From Chondrosia reniformis (Eukaryota > Porifera > Demospongiae > Chondrillida > Chondrillidae): a stretch of DNA of 64,000 nucleotides. The stretch spans positions 7,936,001 to 8,000,000 of the forward strand of contig OX359190.1 of assembly GCA_947172415.1 (NCBI GenBank). The letters are read 5' to 3'. Of this stretch, positions 1-12,100 are shown in pieces (within the stretch, counting starts at the first letter, position 1; every line of letters starts with the position of its first letter). The position numbers and the translations under genes are program-made. The notes under the pieces are model-generated. The model did no database searches, was not told where the DNA came from, and saw nothing but the letters and a program-made list of their open reading frames with translations.

Positions 1-90
1 TGGAGGGTGTAGCTGAGGATATGGAGGGTGTAGCTGAGGATATGGAGGGTGTAGCTGAGGATATGGAGGGTGCAGCTGAGGATGTGAGAG
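1..90. repeat. 21-bp coding minisatellite (left edge)
   Basis: About four copies of TGGAGGGTGTAGCTGAGGATA, in frame with a Ser/Thr/Pro linker on the minus strand. Confidence 0.85.
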
Positions 91-172
91 TTCCAACAGG
101 TGGCAATGGAGGCATATCACAATACATGTAGATCTTAGTCAAAGGTAACAGAGCATTTCCCAATGCTAAAAC
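1..172 (-). CDS. Exon 5 of the modular secreted gene (partial, runs off the left edge)
   Basis: The acceptor TTACTCTAG|GTTTTAGC is at 173. Phase 0 reading gives KIYMYCDMPPLPPV and then SSAAPSISSATPSISS, matching exon 3 (RIFMFCEMP plus the SATPSTS linker). The 21-bp repeat continues to base 1, so the array is cut by the window edge. Confidence 0.5.
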
Positions 173-3100
173 CTAGAGTAACAAATGGAAATAATTCTGA
201 TTTTCTGATTTTCTTTGAGATTTGCTAAAATAAGCCGCAAAATGAGTATCTTGTTGGAAAAGTAATTTATGTATTCCATTACTTTTATTGTTATTTGATA
301 CATTGTTCATCTTATAGTACATGGTATACGTATTTAAATATACCATGTACTGTAAGATGAACAATATATCTTAGACACATATACATGTATACTCACAGAT
401 ATATCCACTCCATAAGTTCTTTGAATTAAGATTATAGTTGCTGTTATTGGTAAGCCTTGAAACTGAACTGTTGCATTTCCAGTATACTTATCATTAATCT
501 GTATATTAAAAGCAGTAATATCCACCAGAACTCCAACTGCATAAGGGTCTTCACATGGGTAGAGTGTGATGTTTAGATTTATGGGTATACGACCAAATTG
601 AGTAACAGCAATTAAATTACAAAGTAGAGTGATGCAGTCTTCAGATATATCACAATCTCCAGAAATTTCACTAGCTTCGCTAAATCTATTAGAAATACTC
701 TCCAATGAATCACACATGTCCTCTTTCGGGTCAGGAGTAGGAGATGGTGCGACGGATGTATCTAAATACAAACAATAAGAGTACCTGAGGAAGTGGAGGG
801 TGTAGCTGAGGATGTGATGGGCTTACCTGAGGATGTGGAGGGTGTAGCAGAGGATGTGGAGGGTGCAGCTGAGGATGTGGAGGGTGTAGCTGAGGAAGTG
901 GAGAGTGTAGCTGAGGATGCGATGGGCATTTCACAAAACATGAAAATTCTTGAAGATGGCAAAACAGTAAGTTCCAGGTTTAATAATGGTACTCTCACTG
1001 TAACCTGAAGTACAATATAATGAAAAATGTTGAATAAATTGTACTGATAAATAATAAGTAGGAGTTTCATTAAAGGTAACATATAAAACCACAAGTATTT
1101 CGGGTTTAAAAAACTCATGGGGCACCTGGTGCCCCCAAACTCGAACTACTTGCTGGTTCTTAGATGTCCGGTTAACTGATTCAGAACGTTGCTTGAATGC
1201 CATCAATTTCTCATAAAAACGTTTTTGCTCAAGCTTTACGTTACATAGTATTTGTAAAGGTGGTTTCTAAATCCTTTACATTGGTTCAATGTTCGACGTA
1301 AAGGAAGAGAAAGCTAATTTTAAGCTAGTGTAATCATGTGCACAGTCTCGACTTCTATCAGCTGTCACGATTAGAAATAGTACGAAAGTTGTCACGAACG
1401 CCACACAGATCGACTCAAGATCACTTTTTTGCAATCATAATAAGAGCAACTACAATACAGGGTACAAGCACTCTATATACATTATAGAATGTTCTAGACT
1501 GGCCACATAGTTAATTGGTTACAGTTCCATTATAGCTTAATCTAGGGCTGACTTAATCATCCCCTCTTTTCTGAGAATACGTATTGGGTACCAAGTTTCC
1601 TGAATCCCTATATTGACTCGGTGGCCGTCTAATCCTGGTAGGGTACCTTGGACTTGACAGAGCTCCATTGGCAAGTTCTGTAACTACTTCAGCAGCTTGT
1701 ATTTGAGAGGTAAGTTCCGTATCCTGTGATTCTACTAGATGTAAATCTGTCCCAATAGCCTTAAGCTTAGTAGGTGGGGAATTGTTCGTGTTCTCGCAAT
1801 CCTCACCTGGAGTTTGTGGTATAACTTCAGACATCGATGTTGGTTGCTTACAGGACTTTAAACGGTTGAAATGTACCACTTTACGTTTTCCACGTCTCTC
1901 AATATCATGAATCCTATAGGTAGTTTCTGCCAGCCTTTTGATGACCTCATAAGGCCCTGTACAGGGATAATGGAGTTTCTTTCCCTCATGACCCTTGCAC
2001 ACTGTGGAATGTAGCCATACTAGGTTTCCCGGCTGGTAGGGCTCTCCATGCACTTTCTGGTTATATAACTGATGTTGTAATTCTTGCTTAGTCTGTAGCG
2101 TCTTAGTGACATGACTGTAAGCTTGTCAAAGTCTATCCTTCAGTTGGATCACATAACCTGCGGGGGAACGAGCTGTCTCTCTATCAGTCCCTAGGACAAG
2201 ATCTAGCGGCATTCTGGCTAGCCTCCCAAACATCAGCTCAAATGGTGAATATCCTGTGGAGGCATGCACAATGGTATTGTATGCAAAGCACACCTTTTTC
2301 AAGTGGTTTTCCCAATCAAACGGGTGTTCCTTACAAGTAGCTGACAGCATGTCCACAAGAGTTCTGTTAAATCTCTCAACCTGACCGTCAAATTGCGGGT
2401 GATACGGTGTAGTCCTTGTCTTCTCTATCTGCAGCAACTTGCACACCTCTGTCATAACACTGCTCTCGAACTGTCTGCCCTGATCAGAGTGGATTTGGTC
2501 AGGTATAGCAAATCTGCAAAAGAATTCATCTACTAATCTCTGAGCAATCGTTTTAGCTTCCTGGTCCGGAATAGCAAAACACTCCACCCACTTGGTATAA
2601 TAGTCCGCCACAACAAGTATGTAGCAATTTTTCTGTTCGCTCTCAGGGAATGGCTCAGTAATATCCATTGCCACCATTTCTAGAGGATAGCCCACTCAGA
2701 TGGACTGCAAGGGGGCCCTCCTTTTGGGTAGTGGGCCTTTCCGAGTAGAGCAATTGTTGCAGGCCTGGCAGTAGTTATAGAATCTTTCCAGTAACCAGGC
2801 CAGTAGAACCTTTCTTTGATACGACTGTGAGTCTTCTCTGCACCAAGATGACCCCCAAGTGCTCCGCTGTGAAACTTCGCAACTATCTTGCACCTATGAG
2901 AGAAGGGCACCACTAGTTGCAAGCCATAATGCTTTCCATCCTTGTCTTCGTACTGTCTCCAGAGTAGGCCATCTTTCACCACCAACTGATCCCAAAGTTG
3001 GACAAGTCTTTTAGCTTCAAGGCACTTACCCTTAATATTTTTAGCTGGCGGGTTCTCTCCTCTCTCCTTGGCCTGCAGCACGTGACCGATCCCTACGTCC

Positions 3101-6100
3101 CTTAATTGACTCTGCCTCAACTCCTCTCTAGAGATTCTGGGCAAAACAGTGGCTATGTCCCCTTCCCCTTGAATCAGCAATGCTTGCGATCAGAGTGGAT
3201 TTGGCTCTCCCTCCCGATTCGCTGTGAGATTCCTCAGGCATTCTTGACAAGGCGTCTGTGTTTCCATGCTTCTTACCTGCTCTGTGAACAATCTGGAAGT
3301 TGTACTCATCCAATCATTCCAACCACCTAGCGAGTTGGCCCTCAGGATTTTGGAAGTTCTTTAACCAAGTGTGAGATCCATGATCCGTTCGCACAGTGAA
3401 TTTCTTCCCTAGTAGATAGGGTCTGAAGTGGTGAAGAAACGTGACCACAGCCAAGAGTTCCTTCCTAGTAACTGAATACTTCCTCTCAGGTTTATTAAGG
3501 ACACGACTAGCATAAGCAACAACTGATTCTCCCCTCTCCCCTACTTGTGAGAGCACTGCATCTATACCCACATTGCTGGCATCCGTGTCAAGAATGAATT
3601 CCTTTGAAAAGTACGGAAAGGCCAAAACTGGAGCGGTCGCTAGCTTATTCTTAAGCTCTGTGAAAGCCTCCTCGCAGCTTTCTGTCCATCTAAATTCTTT
3701 ATTCTTCTCTGTCAGCTGGTAGAAGGGTTTGGCAACAGAAGCATAGCTCTGGATAAACCTACGATAATAGTTACAGAGACCCAAAAACTGCTGCACTTCA
3801 CGGCTATTCCTTGGAGTAGGCCAGTTTTTAACTGCTTCAGGGTTTGTGGCAATTCCCTTCTGTGATACTATGTGACCCAAGAAATGAACCTCCTCCTGAA
3901 AAAGAAAGTACTTTAATGGTTTCAACTTCAATCCCGCTTCTTGCAGTCTCTGGAATACTTCTCGCATATTATTGAGATGTTCCTGAACAGTCCTCCCTAC
4001 AATGATGACATCATCCAGATAGACAAGACAACTCTTCCAGTGCAGGCCTGCTAAAACACACTCAATTAACCTCTGGAAGGTTGCTGGTGTGTTACATAAG
4101 CCAAAAGGCATGATGCTAAACTCAAATAATCCTTCTGGTGTGCACACTGCTGTCTTTTCCTTGTCATCAGGGTGGACTTCAACTTGCCAATAGCCGGTCT
4201 GAAGAAAAGATTGAAGAACCTGCCAACGTATCCAGCAATTCGTCTATCCTAGTAATAGGGTAGGCATCTTTCCTGGTGATTGCGTTCACTTTCCTGTAGT
4301 CAATGCAAAATCTCATCTTTCTTCCTGACAAGCACCAGAGGTGAGGCCCAGGGACTAGTGGACGGTTGAATTACACCTCTTTTAAGCATGTCTTGTACTT
4401 CTTTCCTGACTGCTCCCCTTCGCTCCACTGGTACTCTCCTAACTGGCTGGCGGATACGGGGATGGCTCCCAGTGTCAATTCTGTGTTTGACCTTGGTGGT
4501 CCTGCCCATGTCTTTATTTGAACTGGCAAAGACAGCTCGGTGCTCCTTCAGTAGAGTGAGAGCTTGTCCCTTCTCATCTGATGTCATCCTCTCAAGGCAT
4601 CCCTTGAGAATTTCCTCCAAATCCAGGTCCTCTCCTGACCCTGTCGCCATTTGACTGGTGGATGCTTGGCCATACATAGCTGGCAATATGTCCTGTTTTC
4701 CCACATCAATGGCAACGGATACTGGACTTGCTTGCACTTGGTTTCCCCTACTCTTTGTTCTCAGTAGCCACTCTGCTGTCCTTTCTTGAGAGGGAATCCA
4801 ACTTCTTCTCCACTGTGTCCAGCCTGGTCATCAGACTTTGGAGTAGGCTGAGCATAGCATCCTGCATGGTGAGCATTATCAGTTCCAGCGGTTCCCTCCC
4901 CATTACTGGGGCAACTCTGGACGCTTTTGGGCAGCAAATATGATTCCATTTCTAGAGTTGAACTAACTGCTTCATCTAATGTCTTTGGCCTTCTCTGTTT
5001 CACGCCAAATGCCAGCTGTTGATTATCCAATTGGCCCAGGTAATGTGTCAGCGAAAGTTGCTCCTTCGCATCCTCTTGCAGATCTGGGTAGGCTTTGTTG
5101 ACTAAAAACTTGAGATCCTCGGCGAATGTGGCCCAATCCTAACCTCGCTTCTTCTTCCTGGCCAACAGTTCTGCAAGATAAAGTTCCCGTTTGCTACTGG
5201 GATCAAAACATTCTTTAGTGCATCCAACCAACGGCTAAAATCATCCTTGGCTCCCTCAGGCACTCGCCTCAACGCTGTGGCAGTTCTGCCTACCAGGCGA
5301 ACCCGTAGCCAAAGTTGCTCTTGTTTCCTCCAGTGGTTAACGGCAGCGACACTAAAGAAGTGCTTGACCCAATCTCCCCAGTTCCCTTCACCGTTGAAGG
5401 TCTCCGGTAACACAACAGGCCTCACAGGAGGATTGTCCTGTCTCCTAGGTGCAACGTGTTCTGCTGCTTCCTCTGCCATCGTTTCGACTCAGCTGATCCT
5501 GCCGACTACGCCAATGTAATCGTGTGCACAGTCTCGACTTCTATCAGCTGTCACGATTAGAAATAGTACGAAAGTAGTCACGAACGCCACACAGATCGAC
5601 TCAAGATCACTTTTTTGCAATCATAATAAGAGCAACTACAATACAGGGTACAAGCACTCTATATACATTATAGAATGTTCTAGACTGGCCACATAGATAA
5701 TTGGTTACAGTTTCATTATAGCTTAATCTAGGGCTGACTACACTAGGAAACGAGCATCCACCATTTTGTTGATATAAATATATGCATGGTTACGAACAGG
5801 AAGCCATACTTAACCTAATTTCTGAAAACAATATAAAGGCACCTTTGACGCCCAAATACGTAATTTAATGTTAAATAAATACTTCAAGTGTCAAGAAAAC
5901 AACATCAAAAACAGACTGTACCCAAGACTTCTTATATGCTCTTTACTTCTTATCAATTAAAGGGTCACCTATTTAGTAAACTATAGTCAGTACTACTGCA
6001 GTTCCAGTCCAATTAAAGCCCATCATACTAGTTTCCACTAACCTCCTCATCTATGAAACCATTTCCTTGTGAAATGGAAATGTCAGCTATAGCTTGCTGT

Positions 6101-9100
6101 CCAGCAACTGTTAGGTTCAAAGTTGTGTCATTCTTAAAGACACCATCAATTATTGTACCAAGTGTACCACCATTAACAAAGATAGCTATCCCGTAAGGCT
6201 CCTCACATGGCAACAAGGTCATTGTCATGGATATAGGAAAGACTATATAGGTTATATTACATTCTAGTATAGTACAATTGTCACTTTTGCTACATGCTGC
6301 ATTGAGTCCAAAGTTGGCAAGTTTGTCAGAAATGGCATCTAAGGAATTACACATGTCTTCTTTTGATACTGAAATTGGAGAAGATGTTGGTAAGATGGTT
6401 CCAGATGGCGAAGGCTGTGTTGCAGCTAGAGTAAGAGAGGGCATGGGTGAGGTTGGGGAGTGTGAGGTTGGGGAGGGTGAGGTTGGGGAGGGTGAGGTTG
6501 GGGAGGGTGGTACAGCAGTCAGTCCTGTCAGATGATGGTTGAGGCATTTCTGAAGCTGAGGATATGGAGGGTGTAGCATATGAAATACTGCCAGAAAGTA
6601 TATTGTAAAAGGCCTCTTTATGTTGCAAAACACCTCATATATACATGTTATGTTTGAAATGAGACACTAGTAGTAAATATATAGTAAATAAACACATATA
6701 AAAGAAATTAGACCAATTACGTGATCATTTTCTACGTATATATTCTGTCAGTTTAGGTGAGCTTTACGAACACTTTGCCATTTTATCTTTCTCTGCTGTG
6801 GTTAGGAGGGTGACCCGGAAAGGACCACCTTCACGCCTGCAGTAGTAACAATCTAATGTATGGCTGTACATAAATATCATTTTTCACACACTATATATGT
6901 AGAACCTATGTGGGTACTATTACTGCTGAGATAGAGTATAATTTAATCATATACTTATAACCACACACAATGGATACACATACAAATCACTTTTACATAT
7001 ATAGGATATACCTATGTAGATGATTATTTACTAATGAAGTGATAATCAAACCACAAGTAATCATTAAGTAAAGAGGAAAAACAGAAAAGAAGCAATCGCT
7101 GGGAATGTTATGACAACCAGAGCTCTGCTACTGAGCTACAAGTGCCACAGCAATACTCTGTTCAAGATGAAAGGATACATCAGTTTGTATAGCATTTTCT
7201 CTAAACAGTGCAGTAAACGTTAGGGCTACAAGGAGCCCACGAGTGCAATTGTTATGACTAAAGATCTAATTAAAGAGAAAATGGAATGTTTAATTTAAAA
7301 ATTAAATGCATAAGCTTCAATTAGTAATTTATTATATACGTAAGGAAAACTGATGCATATGTAAATACATTGAAAGTGGTCAAATTATGTAATGACTGTC
7401 ATTGATTATCTAATTCTTAGATTAGCAGATAACAGATGAAATACGTTATCAATTGCCAATTAAACAGAGAACTAATTGTACAATTACTGTGCCATTAAAT
7501 TATACATTTAAAGACTATATGCCTTCCATATAAGGATAAATTGACTTGCTAGATTACATATGAAATTACTCAGCAGATAAATTTATATATCAACTCTTGA
7601 CACTCAACTACAGTACATGTATATATAAAAATTAAACTGTGAAACATCAATAGCTGATGCTCTCCATATCAATTTCACCACTCTCTAACCACTTAAGCGG
7701 TATATTGTTATTCAATGACTAAACAACCAAATTGTGTACCGATATATAGAAACCACTGAAAGTGAAAGTGACAGTGACATTCAGATGTACAATAATATTA
7801 TGTAGTTGACTGTTTATGGTTTACAGGCAGCTTCAGGAAATGGAAGGAATGGTAACTACCATTACCATAGAAACCCAATGTAGATTACAAGATACACCAT
7901 TAGTCAACAAGGGCAAATAAAAGATATATAAAGGTATGTTTATCACTTTTCAGTTATTTCAATAGCAATCCCTGCTTTATAACTAAATATTGATAAAAGT
8001 AACCCATTTAATGCATGGATATTCATAGAAACATTAAGCCAATAAGTGTACTGCAAATTGATTTGAATCCAGTGTCCAAGGTGTTTGGATAAGTGATCAT
8101 GAAATAGTCCAGAAAAGTGAAGGAACCTGTGAACATCAATCAATCAATCAATTCATCATGCAGCTCATCTCCTCAGTAGGAGGTTGCTGTTACATACAGG
8201 GTTGGGGGGTGTTGGTGACCTGGAAGCTAAGAGCAAAGATTAAAAGCAAAGACACAATGGGATGGCCAGAACTCACCTCCAGGGCAGAGAAGAAAAAAAG
8301 AAAAAAAAAGTGGCACCCCCTACCATCAACATCTGCCCAAACTGATTACTGACTGATTAATTAAACTGATCTGTTTATATGTGTGTATGTGCTGATATTT
8401 ACGTTAATTTCTGTATATTAAACTGGGCCCCATGAAAAGTAGCCTCTGGCTAATTGGGTATCCCAGTATAAATAAGATAAGTGAAGTGAAGTGAAGTAAA
8501 AATACTTAAAATTTTATCTAATTCAGTTACTATAGGAATATAGACTGTTCTCCATAATAATATAAGTGTGTTCTCTCCATCTCTTCCTTGGCCATCCTCT
8601 TGGTCATTTACCACACACCTCTTCCTCAAACCCTCTTCTCACCAACCTCTCCTGCAGCATTTCCTCAATCTTCTTCCTCCACTCCTTCTTCTTCCTATCT
8701 GCCACTTCTAAAACTGCTTCAACCCCTAGCCTTCTTCTAATGTCTTCATTTGTTAATCTGTCCATTCTGGTCACACTTTCTACTCTCCTAAGGTACCTCA
8801 TCTCCATTGCCTGGATCTTACTTCTATGTCTTCTCTGTAGGGTCCACGTCTCACTCCCATACAGTAGAGTTGGTACAACCATGGCATTGGTAACTCTTAG
8901 CTTCGTAGCTTTGCTCAACTCTTTGTGTTCAATAACTTCACTTCTTAATGCCCCCACTATTCTCACTGCTGCCTTCTATTCTGTTCTCAATCTCATGATC
9001 CTTCCTCATTAAACACGGCCTCCAAATATTTTGCTGTCTTCACTCCTTCCACCTCTACTCCATCTATGTGACATGTGCCACCTCCCCTCTGCACTACCAG

Positions 9101-12100
9101 CACCTTGTTTATTTTCATCTTCCACTTTGTCATTACTTCATTGAGCCCTTCAACATTTCTTTTCATGTCCTTGTCCTTTTCGTTCACTAACGCTAGGTCA
9201 TCCGCAAACATCAGAAAATGCTTAAATTCCAATTGCACACCACCCTGGTAACTCTCCCTTGCCTCCCTCACTATGTTGTCCAAAAATAAGTTAAAAGGCC
9301 AAAGCGACAACGTACACCCCTGTCTCACCCCTCTCTCTATAGCAACTCCCTATTCACTCTGTCAAAGGCCTTTTCTAGGTCTATGCATACCATGATCATT
9401 GTTTTGTTCTTCTCAATTATCTCCTCCCCGAATTGTCTCACTGTGAAAAACTGATCAATGCAGCTTCTTTGCCTCTGGAATGTACCCTGTTCTTCTATAC
9501 TATCTCTTCAATGATGGCTCGTATCCTCTTATCCAATACAGTAGTGTACACCTTCCTGGAACACTTAGGAGGCTAATCCGATATTTCAGTTTACCCTCTT
9601 TAGTAGTTAACCTTTCACTCCTCAGTCTACTCTCCCAGAGCTTAGAGCACTCACAAAACATTACATGTTCCTAGCCTATATATTGTTCTTTCGTTTCCAA
9701 AGCACACTGGCATCCTTGCTGCTCCAGTGGGCTGTCAAATGGTAGACAATTTACCCGACACGGAGGACTTACTGCTCCACTATTTTTCACACTTTTTGCT
9801 TTGCACAAATGCTCCTGTGAACATACTAATTAATATACAAATACATACAGTACTAATTTGCCACCAAGCTAATTACATCACCGACTTAGCCAAGTACGAC
9901 ATAACAAAATGGCTGCTGTTATGATCGCTGTTCAGATAATTGAGGGTCCGGTTAATTGAGGTAAAGATAATCGAGAAAGCGCTGTAATAACAAATTATAC
10001 TAGTTGTATTCTCATTTGTAGTTACGTAACCCTACAATTAATAAGTCACACAGGAATAACATGGAGTTGCACTCCTAAACACTGTAGCAGTTAATAAATG
10101 AAGTATTTGCATAATATACAATTAATGTTTCGGTTAATTGGTACATGTTGAAGGAGCCAGTTGCCTAGGGTCACAGAATGAAGAGGAAATGTTTTACTTG
10201 ATATCTGCTAAACAGTAACAAATGACTATTAGATTCAACAGATTGAAAGAAAATGTGCTAAAGTTTACTTGGACAGAATAAAGATGTACGTAGGATAACT
10301 AGTCTGTTAAAAAGAGGTTCCAAACATCATTCAGAAGCTGTTTACATACGTAGGTTCACATTAACCTTTCACTATGTTTACAGCACTCCTGTATAGAGCA
10401 ATACTTTCTGAACTTAACCAGTCATGCAGGCTAATTCAGAGAGAATGTTTTACATCTACAATACCGAATGCATCCTACATACATGTACGTACGTACCAGA
10501 TAACCTATGTACTAGAAAGTTACAGACAAGCTAGGAATGCTGAATCAGACAAACTTTATACATAATATATACTGTATACTTTGTTCTGAGCTTCCAATGA
10601 AGTGTTAGGGAGTGTTTCCAATTGCGTTCATATTAGTCTTCAGTTGAGCAATCAGCAATAAAATTCAATGAACAGAAAGTACGGACCAGTAAGACATTAA
10701 TATTCACTGTCGCTTTTCATGACAACACATTAATTTGTACCCCATTACCATGGCAACGGACAGTATCAGTAGGGGTAATAAATCCCATGCAAGGAGAGTA
10801 ATATCAACAGGAAGTTGTGGCTTTCAATTAGAACACAACACTGCATAATAGAAAATACACTAGTACAGCAAGGAAAAAGGTCATTCAAATAGTGAAAACA
10901 GCAGTTTGTTGTTCTGCTTCTCAGCTAGGTAGGATAAGTCTTCCGCGGATGCGTGCCCGAAACGCTTGCTAGGGGATACGGCCGCAGTTGCTGATGGTAA
11001 GTATCTATACGTAATAGTTGGGTTCTTAACGAGCTTCAAACGCTTCCTTCTTGGTTCGCTATTCTCCTTGTCCATTTTCCCGCTAAATAAAATTATAACG
11101 CAAGGTGTCCTGCTGCCATGGCAAAGGGGTACAAATTAGTTATAACCCGCTACCTCGGGCTTCCGGCAAAATACAATTACTCGGCCTCGGCTTCGCCTCG
11201 GCCTCGTATTGTATTTTGCCTGCAGCCCTCGGAAGTGGGTTATAACTACTACATATTCACTGTCCCTTTCCACAACAACATCAATAACACATGTCAAAAC
11301 ATTTCTATTTAAAGTGGCCCCTTTAGTAAACTCTTTACCATTTAGCTGATGAATGCCTACTGGTTGAAATGGTCCATTTTGTTGTTATGAATATCATTTA
11401 GCACCTCATATAGTAAATACAGTTAAAAACCTCATGATTGATTGATTTTTCTGTAAGACTTCTATTTTGAAGCCTCATGAAACATAAATATTAAATCACA
11501 CGTTCACACAGAAAAGTTTCACATAAAAACTGGTCAAAAATGTACGTAATCACATTCTACAAAGTGTAGAATAATCCAAAAATATTTTTAGATGATGCAA
11601 ACCATCTAATTAGAATGCAGGAGGTGTGGTTATCAGACGTATGGTACCATCTGACTTAGGAAGTCTGGCTTAATGCCACCGATCAAGCTAGTGTATTAAC
11701 GAGAATGCCACCTCACATGATCAAGGCATGAAGACACTCAAGAGCACTCAACTTAAGGCAAAGCCGTGATACTCCTAACAATTCATGAGGGCAGGATCCA
11801 TGGCAAATAGGTTGCTGCTATATGTTAAGTATGGTTTGATGTATAGTCTACTAATGACATCCATATTAGTACAGAGTGTATACAAGGGTCCCACACCTCT
11901 TAGCCAAAACACAATTATGTAACCCCATTTTGCTTTTAGGGGGCTTCCCCTTAATAATATTTTGCCCCTCCCCCTTCCACCTTGAGACAGTTTGCCCCTC
12001 CCCCTTCCACCTTGAGACAGTTTGCCCCTCCCCCTTCCACCTTGAAGACAGTTTGCCCTCCCCCTTCCACCTTGAAAAAAGTCAAATCGTTAATTTTTAA

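Larger units (their letters stand above)
1329..5742 (-). mobile_element. Ty3/Gypsy LTR retrotransposon, degenerate, 4414 bp
   Basis: The element is bounded by two 228-bp LTRs with TGTA...TACA ends and is flanked by a 4-bp target duplication CTAG (1325-1328 and 5743-5746). Order on the minus strand is LTR, primer site, gag, RT, RNase H, integrase, GPY-type C-terminus, polypurine tract, LTR. The pol order RT-RH-IN is diagnostic of Ty3/Gypsy. The reading frame is broken several times and the segment that should hold the zinc knuckle and protease is missing, so this copy is not autonomous. It lies in an intron of the modular secreted gene, in the same orientation. The LTRs differ at few sites by eye, suggesting fairly recent insertion. 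Confidence 0.93.

Noticed and set aside
762-784. A 23-nt intron between exons 3 and 4 of the secreted gene
   Set aside because: Phase and borders fit, but this is shorter than animal spliceosomes are known to use; the 65-nt alternative with GTAAGC is preferred.
793-1008. Plus-strand ORF of repeated GVAEDVE units
   Set aside because: It is the antisense shadow of the minus-strand Ser/Thr/Pro linker minisatellite and has no splice or start support.
7108-7152. A functional tRNA gene
   Set aside because: Only the D-arm-like part is present; no T-arm or acceptor stem pairing.
8566-9012. 148-codon plus-strand ORF
   Set aside because: Antisense of the RTE-like LINE reverse transcriptase; Leu/Ser-rich composition without a domain.
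11118-11312. Plus-strand ORF across the foldback
   Set aside because: It merely reads through the inverted repeat and its GC-rich loop.
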